Assembly (NCBI GenBank): GCA_033065855.1
Contig: JAVXUO010002858.1
Coordinates: 186,001 to 250,000, forward strand
Origin: Escallonia rubra
Taxonomy: Eukaryota > Streptophyta > Magnoliopsida > Escalloniales > Escalloniaceae
Direction: 5' to 3'
DNA: 64,000 bases
Positions 44,058 to 56,000 of the stretch are shown here, piece after piece; position 1 is the stretch's first letter, and every line of letters starts with the position of its first letter. The translations under genes and the position numbers were made by a program. Under the pieces are notes generated by a model. The model saw only the letters and a list, made by a program, of their open reading frames with translations, ran no database searches and was not told the origin of the DNA.

Positions 44058-47000
44058 ATGGAGTCGCCAGGCTACGCTTCGTCCACCGAGGCTCACCCTA
44101 ACCAATCGTCGCCCCACAAATCAACGGCTTCTGGTACTCTCTCTCTCTCTCTCTCTCTCCCTCTATTTTTCAACGATCTGATCTGACTAAAGCGCATTTT
44201 CCATAATGTCTGTCGCATTTTCTCTAATCTCTCGTGTTACGAAGGTTTTTGTGGTGCAATGTGCTTTTTTTTGCTGTGATTGAGGTTCTTATTTTGTGAA
44301 ACCCTAGAATTTGTATGAACGGTCGCTATTTGGTTCAAATCGCTGATTAGCGGCTGCATTTGTCCAATCATTAGAACAAAGTTGCTTATGTTTTAGATTC
44401 TTTTAAGTTTTCTTTTTTGTTGAGTGGACACGAGCAAAGCGTGTATGTAATGCTACTTTGAAACTCACGTGGCATTTCCAATTCTTGTTTGGTGAGGTAT
44501 ATATGAGCGACTTGGAATGCAGCTGGTTTTGCTTTTTTAACGTGCTACTCGTTATGATCCGTTTTATGAAGGTTTTGGTGTAATTTGGGAATTACAATTT
44601 GATTTATATGTGGTCAAAGTTTTGAATTTGCAAATCTTTTTGTGTGTTAGAAGCTGTCAGAAAAGGTGGATATATTGTTTTGTTGCCTAATTAGTGACTG
44701 GTATTTGTTCAACGATTGATAGAAGTTGGTTTTGAAACTAGCATGTCAAGTACAATGTGAATCTCCGGTTGCTCTGGCATTGACGGCATTGGTTTTGCTA
44801 CTTAACATACTAATCTCAATTATCGCGTATTGATTCTTAAGTAGCGCATTGGAAGTTTTTCTTTTTAGTGTTGCTCTAATCAGACGATTTAAAAGTGCTT
44901 TTATATATGTTTAAGAAGTATGCTTGTTTATTTACCTTGTTGTCAGTAACTCATTTTCGAGTAATAAGGGGCATTAACACTACTTAGTAATCCTAAGTGC
45001 ACAGATACATCTACTGCACCACTGCAGAAATAAAACCAAACAAAAGTTGGTGCTTCAGTATGTCCAAAGTATAAGGATATTACTAAACTGTGATATTTTA
45101 GATTTTTATCAACACAACCTTAATAACAAGTAGGAGAGCTATAGAAGACCCCATTTCTTCACTTATGTACTTCATGCCATTTTTTAGGTCTCCTAGTAGC
45201 ATGGACTAAGTATGTTTGTCACTCTCTCTTTTTTCCCCGTTTGATAAGTAATGGATAATTTTAACGGCGCCAAGGTGGGAAGCAGTTGAAGGCTAGGCAG
45301 CTAGCTAGCTGTTACCTCAATCTGTGCAAAGATGTGAAGAAAGCATCCAGAAGTGCCCTCTTGATGAATTGTATTAGTCTTTTCTTTAAGATTTGGTTTG
45401 AATATGTGTAGCATTTTTTTTCCTCAAAATTTTCTTACTCTCAAGAAACACGGATATAGGAAGTCGTGCACGTTAAATCGTTAATGCATGCTAACATGCT
45501 TTCCTTAACGCTATCTTTTTTGTGCTTGTTATGTTAAGACTATACAGAGAAGACCACACACCTTAGGTTCCTTGTATCAAATGCTGAAGCTGGTTCAGTT
45601 ATCGGAAAGGGTGGCTCGGCAATTGCTGAATTCCAGTCAAAGTCCGGAGCAAGGATTCAGCTGTCACGCAATTATGAATGTTTCCCTGGAACATCTGATA
45701 GGATCATCATGATATCTGGAACGGTTGATGATATACTTAAGGCAGTTGAATTAATTCTTGACAAGCTGCTGAATGAGGTAAACTTCATGGCATGCCTCTA
45801 TTAATTTATGTCTGTGTAGAAGTGTGTAAATTTTTTTGACCTTTTGTTGGCTAGTTTTGTGTTGAAGATGGTGATAACGTTGACCCAAGAACCAAGCTTA
45901 GACTGGTTGTACCCAATAGCTCTTGTGGTGGAATCATTGGGAAGGGAGGAGCCAACATAAAGTATGAAGTTACTCAACACTTACTACACCTATCGAGTTT
46001 TTTCATGTTGTGCTGCATCTTTGAAATTTTGCCAATAAAGAAGCACCTGACTGAAATGTTATGCCATGAGAATGAAATAATGTTTGGCTTGTTTGTTTAA
46101 TTATCAGGGGATGTGATACATTTAGTGATGGGAAATGGGGTTATCCTTGAAGGATATTATTTGGCTTTGCTTTCTTCTTGTGATTTTTGAGGGTGAGTTG
46201 GAATTCGTGATTGTCATAAGAATTAGGCCTAATACCTTGCGCATTTCTTGACTGTCATGACAACTAGAGCTGGTCCTTATTCTCTTGTTTGTGTTAACAT
46301 CTAATCTAGGATTGATTGTTGTGATCTTTGAATTTGTTCTAACTTCTATGGCAATGTTGTATGCTCGTGAACCTTGATGTCGTGGTTCACATGTAAGATG
46401 TTTGAATCGTCTTTTGCAGTCATATGATAGGATTTTGCACAATAGGGCAACGCTGTGATTCAATATTTACACCATTTGACTTGAAAAAATATGGGTTAAT
46501 TATAAAACTGTCCCCTGAGGTTTACACGTTTTTGCACTTTGCCCCCGTGTTTACAACTTTTGCAATAGTGTCCCCCGAGGTTGACAAAACCATTGCAAAC
46601 AGCTCTAAAATTGGATGTTAAGTCGTCATGTGCGGTGCACATGCCATTTTGGCATGGACAAATTTGTAATTTCCCCTTCCCCATCTTCCCCACCACTGTG
46701 TTCATCTCTGTGTGTGTGTGTTCCCCTTCCCCATCTTCGGGTTCACAACCGTCTCAATCTGATGCATGAGTAGGACGTGAAGCTGTGCCCTTTTAGTCAT
46801 TGCTAACGCGTTGAAGCCCCAACCACCATCAGAAACTTCAACCCAGCAGATCCCCAGCACCCATTATATAGCCATCTCCCTATTTTCATCTCCACCATTA
46901 ACCAAGCAGGACAGAAGAAATGGAGAAAGCACAAGCAGAGAAACAAGGCCGTGCCGCAAAGGGCAACAAGCAGCAGCGTCCAGTATGGGATTGTGGAAGC

Positions 47001-50000
47001 TCACTCTACGACTCCTTCGAGCTCAAATCGTTCAAACGCCAGCTCGACTCGGCCATAACATCTTCAAGAACCCTATCAATGCCTCACTTGTCAAACCGCC
47101 AACCTCGTCCACCACCACAGCAACCTCAATCTCCTCCCAAGAAATCTTCCAAAATCTCTCGGTCACTTCAAAAGCTACTCCGCTCTGTTTTCAGGCCTAA
47201 ACAGCAGAGCAACACCTCTGTTTTTCGCGTGCAAGAGCGTTCACAATAAGGGTTTTTCGTGGTCTACGACAGGTCCGGTGGCGGGCTATCCACCATACCC
47301 GAGGCACCGGAGACTGCGGCCGAGTACGACGTTCTTTTGCCGGAAATGAATTCGCTGGCGAGACGGACGGCCTCCGACCAGTTGAGACGGTTGTGAACCC
47401 GAAGATGGGGAAGGGGGGGGAGAGAGAGAGAGAGAGAGAGATGAACACAGTGGTGGGGAAGGGGAAATTACAAATTGGCCCATGCCAAAATGGCATGTGC
47501 ACCGCACATGACGACTTAACGTCCAAAATTGGACGGACGTCCAATTTTGGAGCTGTTTGCAATGGTTTTGTCAACCTCGGGGGACACTATTGCAAAAGTT
47601 GTAAACACGGGGGGTAAAGTGCAAAAACGTGTAAACCTCAGTTTTGTAATTAACCCAAAAAATATTTATCAAGCTCCTTTCCAAAAATTTCAGCTGAAAC
47701 TTGAAAAAGCAAGGGGAGTATGTAGTTCTTCTTCTTCTTCTTCCATATCTCCCCTTTATATACATATGATTTGATGTTTGATGCTGAGCCATCTTTCCTT
47801 ACATCTACAATCATCTGGCGCTCTTAAGCCCCTTCAGTGATTGCTCAATGCATCATGTGTATTGTTAATCAAGCAAGATCAAGAGGCTTTTAGGTGTTGT
47901 TATGTTGAGCCATTTTCCAAACTTGTGGGAACAACCATTCCGTCACTCCAAGTCGCAGAAATGATTGCTCAGTGCATCATGTGCTGTGTTAACCAAGCAG
48001 GACGAAGAAGCCCTTAAAAACTGAAGGTTGATAGCCCATACAGGTTGAAGAAGCCCTTAAAAACTGAAGGTTGATAGCCCATACAGGTTGAAGAATTCCA
48101 CAGAGTAATTAAATGAACTTCTTGTGCTACTAAGAGCGCTGAAGAATTAACTAAATGATGGCTCATTTGGGAACCTTTGCCTTTGGAACTGTTATAACTG
48201 TTATCACAAACTTGATGCAAGAACCTGCTCATCGAACAATTGTTATCACCAATAATGAACAATTCGGTTGGTTGGTTTCAGTGTGCTGCCCTAGTTAGGT
48301 GAATAAGCTTTGTAGCGTCCTTAAGTAAAATGGTGGGAAACATATAGGTTGTCTTCTGTGAGAGATGATGGGGAGATCAAGGGCGCCCCTAGAAGTGGCA
48401 ATATTGGTTGGACAGTGGCTCTTGAGTAAAAGGGCAAGTCTTTGGTTACTTGTGGAGAAAGCAGTTGAGTCGCTTGATCACCCATTACTGCATTTTGACA
48501 TTGTGAGGAGTTTGTGGGACATGTGACTTGCAGTGTGTGGAGTAAGGCAGAACTCTAATATCTGTCTAGGTGTTGTTATTTCGTTGGAGCTAAATAACGT
48601 TATATGCTGATAGTATGTGAGGAATACAGAGACAAGTGTTTAATGTGGGCAATTTGATTGTTCTAGAGGCGTGAGAAAGCAGGTTAGTCTCTTGCTCGCC
48701 TATATCTGCATTGTGAGATTGCAAATAGTGCTTTTCAGTATTTTTTACATGTGATGAAAAATTCAATTTAGCGCTTACTGGTTGGAGAGGTGTGCAAGTC
48801 AGATTAAGTCATAGCTAGGAATGGAAGATCATGACCCCTTTTGTGTTGGATAACTGGCCTGTTTGGATGGAGAAAAACATGAGATATGTGAAGGGTGAAG
48901 GTGTTGTGTGACGGGTTCGTGTCTTCGTGATGTTGAGAATCTTGGTTTTTGGCATTTCTCGGTTTGTATTTCTTGGTAGAAAAACTCAAAGATGGAGCAC
49001 GTACAAGGTTGTATAAAGTGAGGAACATCGTGATCGAACTGGTCAGGTTACCTGTCAATAGTTGGGTAAAGATGAAGCTTAAGTTGAAAGAACTTTTCTT
49101 TCCTGCCAGATTTTCACAACACTTGTATAAGATGGTTTTCCCACCCATGGAAGGTGCAAAATCTACTTACAAGAATACCATTTTTAAATACTCTTACTCA
49201 AGAAGCTCTTTATGGAAAAGGGTGTACGAATAAAGGTGCAAAACAGATTGGCATGCTTCCGCTATGTCGAAGTTGTGATGGTCATGGTCATTACACCTAC
49301 ATGTGTCCAAACGTTACATAAATCTGATCAAGAATTAGAAGGCGAGGATGATGAACACTACCTATCAAGATGAGTTTGATAGTGGTACAAAGGTAAAATT
49401 ACGAAAATCAATACTATTCCAAGAATCTGTTCATTTGAATGTCAAACCAAAGGACACAAAGCAAGACATGTAGCAACAACTGCCGGAAGTCCTTGAGTTC
49501 AAAAGTGCATCTTCATGTGATTTGTCAATTCCTTGCATAAACCCTACAGAGTGCATCGAGTCTCGAAAGGAAGCTATTGAGGAGGTTAGCGAACATTTTG
49601 ACGGGGAGTAATCTCATGTAATTCATATTTAATTTGAATGATCCGCCAAGAGTGCCTCCTAAAACAATTAGAATGTTTGAAAGAGATTCTATCGTCACTA
49701 AAACCCCTAAAATGCTTGAGGATCCGTCCCTTTTGCCAAATGTGAAGATCGAAGAGTTGAAAGGTATGAAGAATCAATTAGGTGATGTATCAAGAAATCT
49801 CGGGGCAAAAATTAAACATCCAAGACTTATATTAAGGCTGACGAGTTCTTTCAAGCACAGGGGATATTGATAGGGAACTGACCCTTAAAGCTGAAGCATG
49901 TTCTTGGAAACGAAAGAAAAAGAGAAGACATAGATTTTCAAAGAAAGGGCAGAAGCTTTTAGTAGTTACCATGTTATGTAACTCCACTTGCTATTAGGGT

Positions 50001-53000
50001 TATTCTTTAGTTCAACTAGCTAATATATTTTCTAAGTCCTTTTTTATTAGGAGGTAGTCTTCTTTTTGGTATTCTTCTAGGTTTTTCTTAGTAGGAAAGG
50101 TCTCTACTTTTATCTTTATAAATCAAGCATTGTAAGCAGAAATAAAGAAGAGTTGACAAATGGGATTTTCTAGAAGCAATTTTCTTTCTCTTATTCAATG
50201 GTGAGACTGCATTGATTTTTCTTCTAGGTGAGACTCCTAGAAGGCCTTAGGGAGACCACCTATGAAGCACCGGTGCGGCACTTAGGGTGAAGCACCGGCA
50301 CCGGATACGCGTCGGGTGCGGCACCGGTGCGTGTCCACCATTTTTTTTATTTTTTTAATTTCTTAAATCCCGGGTGCGGATCGGGTGCGTATCGGCTCAG
50401 ATCTGTCACCACCGGCGACCATCGGGAACTCCGGCAACCACCGGAAATCTGAGAGGAGACACTGGAGAGAAGAAGGAGAAGGAGAAGGAAGGAGAAGGAG
50501 AAGGAGAAGGAGAAGGAGGAGGGGACTTACCGGCGACCCACTGCGGCGTCCCCGTGCGCCGACTCCCGGCGACCCACTGTGGCGAGCGCCGTGCGCCTGC
50601 TTCCAGAGAGTCGATGTGTCTTCTTATCTTCTTCTGACTTTTGACTTGTTATGTTATATTATTTACATATTATTTAAGGACATTAGTTTTGTTATATTAT
50701 TTAAGGACCCCAATGTTAAGTTATTACATAAACCAACCCTAGTATTTCATAGAAATAGAAGTGATACCACATAAAAGCTTTATTATGTTCAGTTTTACAA
50801 TTTTAATATTTATAGAACAACCCATTAAACTTAACTAATTTGGTTGAAAGCTTTAAAATTTACAAAAGAACCCATTAAACTTAAAAACTCTCTACTTTGG
50901 TTGGAATATTAATATATTTTCACATATATCAAACACATATATTATGATTATTAAGATTTAAATTGTTTAAAAATTAAATACTAAGTATATATAATTAAAA
51001 AAATATTTATAAAATATGCAGTATCCCCGCCGCACCCGTATCCTAAAATTTTTAAAAATGCCGTATCCGCGTATCCGCACCCGTGTCGTATCCGCACCCG
51101 CACCCGCACCCGTGTCCGTGCTTCTTAGGAGACCACGGTCACCCTATCCTCTATTATTTTCTTTCCTGTTTTGTTTGCTATTTAAAAGTACAAATAAGCT
51201 GTTCAGAGATACTTTTTATAGCACCCCTAAACAACCTCAAATTAGCCAATCAAGCCCCTCTTTGTTGTTTCTATGCCATAATCCTAGCTTCTTAATTCCA
51301 AAGCCTATCAACCTGAGCCCTAGCCCGCCATACCAACTTGTAGGACAGCCTTAAATACCCCTCTTTAAGGTACCGCCCTATATCAATTCCCAAATGATAA
51401 AACTGGTATGGAAGATGTACAGACAAAGTCAAGTCCAAATTCAAAAGGATCTGGGTCATTAAATGGGTTAATTAACCCCTCTTCCTGGTTGTCTGATTTA
51501 GCACGTCATTCTTGCATTTAATTTATTTATTTGACTAGTGAATACTTTATACTGTTCTTTGGCTTTATGAGCTTGGTTTATCTTTCTTTCAAATGAAATC
51601 AAGTGGAACATCTGAGAAGACAGTTGAATATCTGTTGTTAAATTACCCTGTTTTTGAATGTTTAGCTCTGTCAATTGAAGGATGTAGACAAATTTCTTTG
51701 GTTAAACCAAGCTCCACGATCCTTAAACCACTTTCACCGCATAATTACACGTAGTCTTCGTCCTTCGGTATGTCTGTGCTTCTTGCAACTATATATTAGG
51801 TCAATAGTTCAACCTGGAAGCGAAAGACCCTATGAAGCTTCACTGTTCCCTGGGTTTGTTCCAATGCTGGATGGTTAGAATGTCTCCTTCCTTATTAAGC
51901 TTTCTGTATGCCACTAAAACTGCACTTGGGTAGTTGTCTTCCAAATTAACTCGACGGTCTCTTATACTAGTGATGTATCTATCAAATGAGTAATGTTACG
52001 CACCAGCATTTGACTAGCAAGTCTAGACATGTCACAGCTGAAAAGTGTGGTAATGCTTACATGTCGAAGTTGAGTTCACCTATATATTCATGTTTCAAAT
52101 GTGGCACCACCTTCCTATAGCATCTCCACCCCCCACACCCCCAGCCCCCACACGCACACGCACAAGAAAAAGAGGAAAAAGAAATAAAAGAGTTTGGTTT
52201 TCCTTCCTGAAAATAATTTCCTGTAGTAGCTATTTATAGAAGATCTTATACTTGTCTCAGATTTTCACATGTGGAATTGAAGGTTTGATGGGATTCTGTA
52301 TTTGGTTTTTGATCAAAGCAGAATGCTTTCAGTACTTTGTCGTTACTTATCTCCAGCAAATAGAATGGAGTCGGACTCCGTCCTGTTTGTTACTTGAAAG
52401 CAATATTCAACTGCATAAGTAAATACACCCCTTATGTAGCACCAATTATCAGCCATCTTGTGGTGATACCAGATCAGCTAATTGTCAGTATGTTTTTCGT
52501 TTTAAAGCTTTTAATTATAATTTATTTGGTTTTAAACAGGTCATTCATTGAAGATTCTCAAGCTGGGATTAAGATATCCCCTCAGGATAACAATTACGTT
52601 GGCTTGACTGATAGGCTAGTAACATTGACTGGTACCCTAGAGGAACAGATGCGAGCTACTGACTTGATTCTATTGAAGTTGTGTGAAGATCCTTATTATT
52701 CACAATCAGTTACGACTCCATTTCCATATGCAGGCATGACTTCTTAAGTTATTACCTCAGTCTTTTGTTTGAGCAAAACCTGCTACTATTTTTCTTATCA
52801 ATTGTTCTGGAAGTGCAAGGTTTTAGTTCTGGGTTGTGTTGCAGTAACTTTGTAGCCTCCAATAAAGTAAGAGGAAGAATGAGACGGGAGGACTTTGTGT
52901 AAGGGTAAAATATGTGCCTTGGCACATTTCATCGATCCCGTCTAAGTGTCTCCAAAGTTTACCACATTGTCTGGTGGATTAATATGTTTATGGTGGCCTT

Positions 53001-56000
53001 CAATCCTAGTTTATTAGCCTGGTTTATACTTACCTCACGAGTTCGTTTGAGTCTCGGTGAAGATAGGGTTGAAGGCGCTGGAAAGAAGTTTGATGATGAA
53101 AACCAGCTTGCAAGATGCGGCACCTTATCCAGGAAAATGGATTGGGGCACAGTTCGTATGACAATGACCATTCCACCTAAGTTTAGGTCTAGTAATGCTT
53201 AGCATGGTCACGAACCCAGTTGATCAAATGCCACCCGTTTATATTATTCATGTGTTTACCCCCCCATCAAAGAGAGGCTGGCTATAGGTGAGGGGTATGC
53301 ATGAAAACGTGATAACCCGTATTTGATAAACTAAACATTGCAAGTCCGTACATGAGTTGTTGGCCTCTTAACCCAGTGATGGGCTGGTTTCCTCATGAAA
53401 GATGAAAAGATTGTAATATACTTGGCGGAGGTGCAATTATGGAGCTTTAGAAACAAAAGATGATAAACTACTATTTGTTTCCTTTCTTCTTTCTTAAAAT
53501 TGTTAGTTTATATTGACTACCGTCTACAATCTAACTGCAAAAGGTTATTTATATTCTAGGGGTTCTTGATGAGTGGGATTGATAGGGATCAGACCCTAAG
53601 AAATAGGCATATTTTTGAAAGAAAGAAAAAGAGAAAATATAGATTTTCGGAGAAAGGGCAGAAGCTTTTATTTAGTTACCATATTATTCAAGTTCATTGG
53701 TCAGACTTTAGTTTAAGTAGTTACTATATTCTCCAAGTCCTTTTATCATTAGGAGTTGTCTTCTTTTCAGTAATCTTCTATTTTTTTTCAAATAGGAAGG
53801 TATTTACTTTTTGTCTATATGAAGTATGCAATGTAAAGAGAGTTATTAGAATTGATGTATAGAATTTTCAGAAGCAATTTGCTTTCTCTTAGTCAATGAC
53901 GAGACTCCATTGATTATTCGTCAAGGTGAGACTCCTAGAAGGCCTTAGTTTGTCCTATCCTTTATTATTTGCGTTTCGTATTTTGTTTGCTATAAAAAAA
54001 TGCAAAAATACTGGTCACAGGGTACTGTTCGGAGCACCCTAAGCAGCCTTAAATCAGCCGATTGAACCCCTTTGTTGTTCGTAAATCCTGAACCTAGCTT
54101 CTCAATTCCAAATCCTATTAACTAAGCCCTGGCCAACAGTACCAGCTTGTAGGACAGCCTTAAATACCACAGTTAAGGTCGCTTCTTACCATCATTCTGG
54201 CATCAGAGACGGTTGTTCCTGGCTGCAAGTTGTAAGTAACCACATGGGTTACTCAATATAGGAACTTTCGTCCACAACAAGATCGCGCCAGAGGCATGAA
54301 GAAGAATTTGGAATATGAATTTGAAGTTTGATAAGTTGGAAAGGCTCTTGGGAAAAGGTGGAGGCGAAATTCTGAAAAATCGCATGGATAATAATGAGGA
54401 AGAAGCGTGCGATGAGAGTAAACTGGGTAGGTCCGGAAAGCTTGGATCATTAACTGCTACGATGTAAATCTTACATCGTGAGGCTAATGATTTTTATGGT
54501 GACAGCTAAACTTTCTCAATTGGCTTTTGTCCATGGAAAATTATTTCATCATCATTGTATCCCAGAGATTGCAAAGGCTTGCTTTGCAAAAAGAAACCCT
54601 AAGGGGCAGCACGTTTGTGGTTGTTTAAATTTGAAGAAAAATGTTATATAACCGATCAACGACCTTTAAGTACATGGGAAGATATGAAGGGAAAGTGAAA
54701 GAGCGTTTTCTTCGTACTAAATTTGAGCAAAATATGCAGTAGTTACAATATTGCAACCAACGTGTGCTCAAACCTCCTTGACGAAACAATAGTTGATGCT
54801 GGTCAAGGGCTGAAGATACGCATGGCAAAGATTAGCCTCAGGAACCAAAAAATCTGATGATATTGAAAATGCTGATGATCAGAGGGCAAGGACAATGCCT
54901 ACCCCAAGAAGCGATTCTCTTTGATGTTTGAGCACAAAACATAAAGAGGGAAATGGAGGACTGAAGGACTAACAGTTTTAAGTACTTCCAGACTTTTCAG
55001 TAGCATCTTCGTGTGTTTTACCCATTTGTTATGTGAATCCTATGAAGCGCATTGAGCTTAGACAAGGTGCGACTGACGACGTTAGCCAACAAGCTGAAGA
55101 GAGCACTTATCTCTGGAACTCATCTCTAATTTGAAAGATCCAACAATAGCACCTCCTAATAAATATTTTATATTTGTGAACAGGACTAGCAAGCCTCCAA
55201 AGTTATCTGCACAAGATCTGGTGCGGGAAGTAGTTTAAGGATATTCTAGGAGCATTAAGACCGCTGTTTGAGTAATCCCCTCTTTTTGCCAAATGTGAAG
55301 ATTGAAGAGTTGAAACCTGTCGAGAATCAATTAGGTCATGTATTCTGAAAGAGCATGACGTACAACAAGAGATCTTGGGGACAAAATTAAACCACCACAA
55401 TTTTTACTAAGCATGAAAACCATTGCATTGTTTGAGGGTCCGCTATTTTTGCCAAACGTGAAGATTGAAGAGTTTAAAACTATCGAGAATCAATTAGGTG
55501 TTGTATTCTTAAATAGTATGAAGTATAACAAGAAGTCTTGGGGGCAAAAATAAACCTCCACGAGTTACATCAAGGCTCAAACTCGTCGGAGATGAGTTCT
55601 TTCAAGCTGTGGGGAATTGATAGGGATCAAACCAGAGAGGGGCATAATCTTGAAAACAGAAGAAAAAGAGAGAACAGAGTTTTTCAGAGGAAGGGGCAGA
55701 AGCTTTTAATTGGTACTTACGTTTAGACTTTAGTTTCAGTAGTTTCTATAATTTCTAAGTCCATTTATTATTTAGTTTGTACTCTACTTTTTCGTAATCT
55801 TCTCGTTTTTTTTCCTAGTAGGAAAGGTCTTTACTTTTGTCTATACAAGTATGCACTGTAAAAAGAATTATTAGAGTTGATGAATAGAATTTTCTGTAGC
55901 AATTTGTTTTCTCTTATTCAATGATGAGACTCCATATATTTTGCTTCTAGGTGAGACTTTTGGAAGCCCTTAGCGAGACTAAGGTTATCTATCCTTTATT

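Larger units (their letters stand above)
45962..52539 (+). other. BTR1 intron 3 (6.6 kb)
   Basis: Donor ATAAA|GTATGAAG at 45962 and acceptor TTTTAAACAG at 52539. The split codon (AA plus G) gives Lys141, inside KH2 just after its GxxG loop, the position where plant KH genes commonly carry an intron. It holds a MULE (46493-47656), a 43-bp tandem repeat (48004-48089) and an LTR-element remnant with a hAT inside (about 48.8-51.4 kb). Confidence 0.85.

Noticed and set aside
52734-52747. BTR1 ending at the TAA after PYAGMTS as the main product
   Set aside because: It would lose KH3, whereas three perfectly phased downstream exons encode an intact KH3. It is more likely an intron-retention form.
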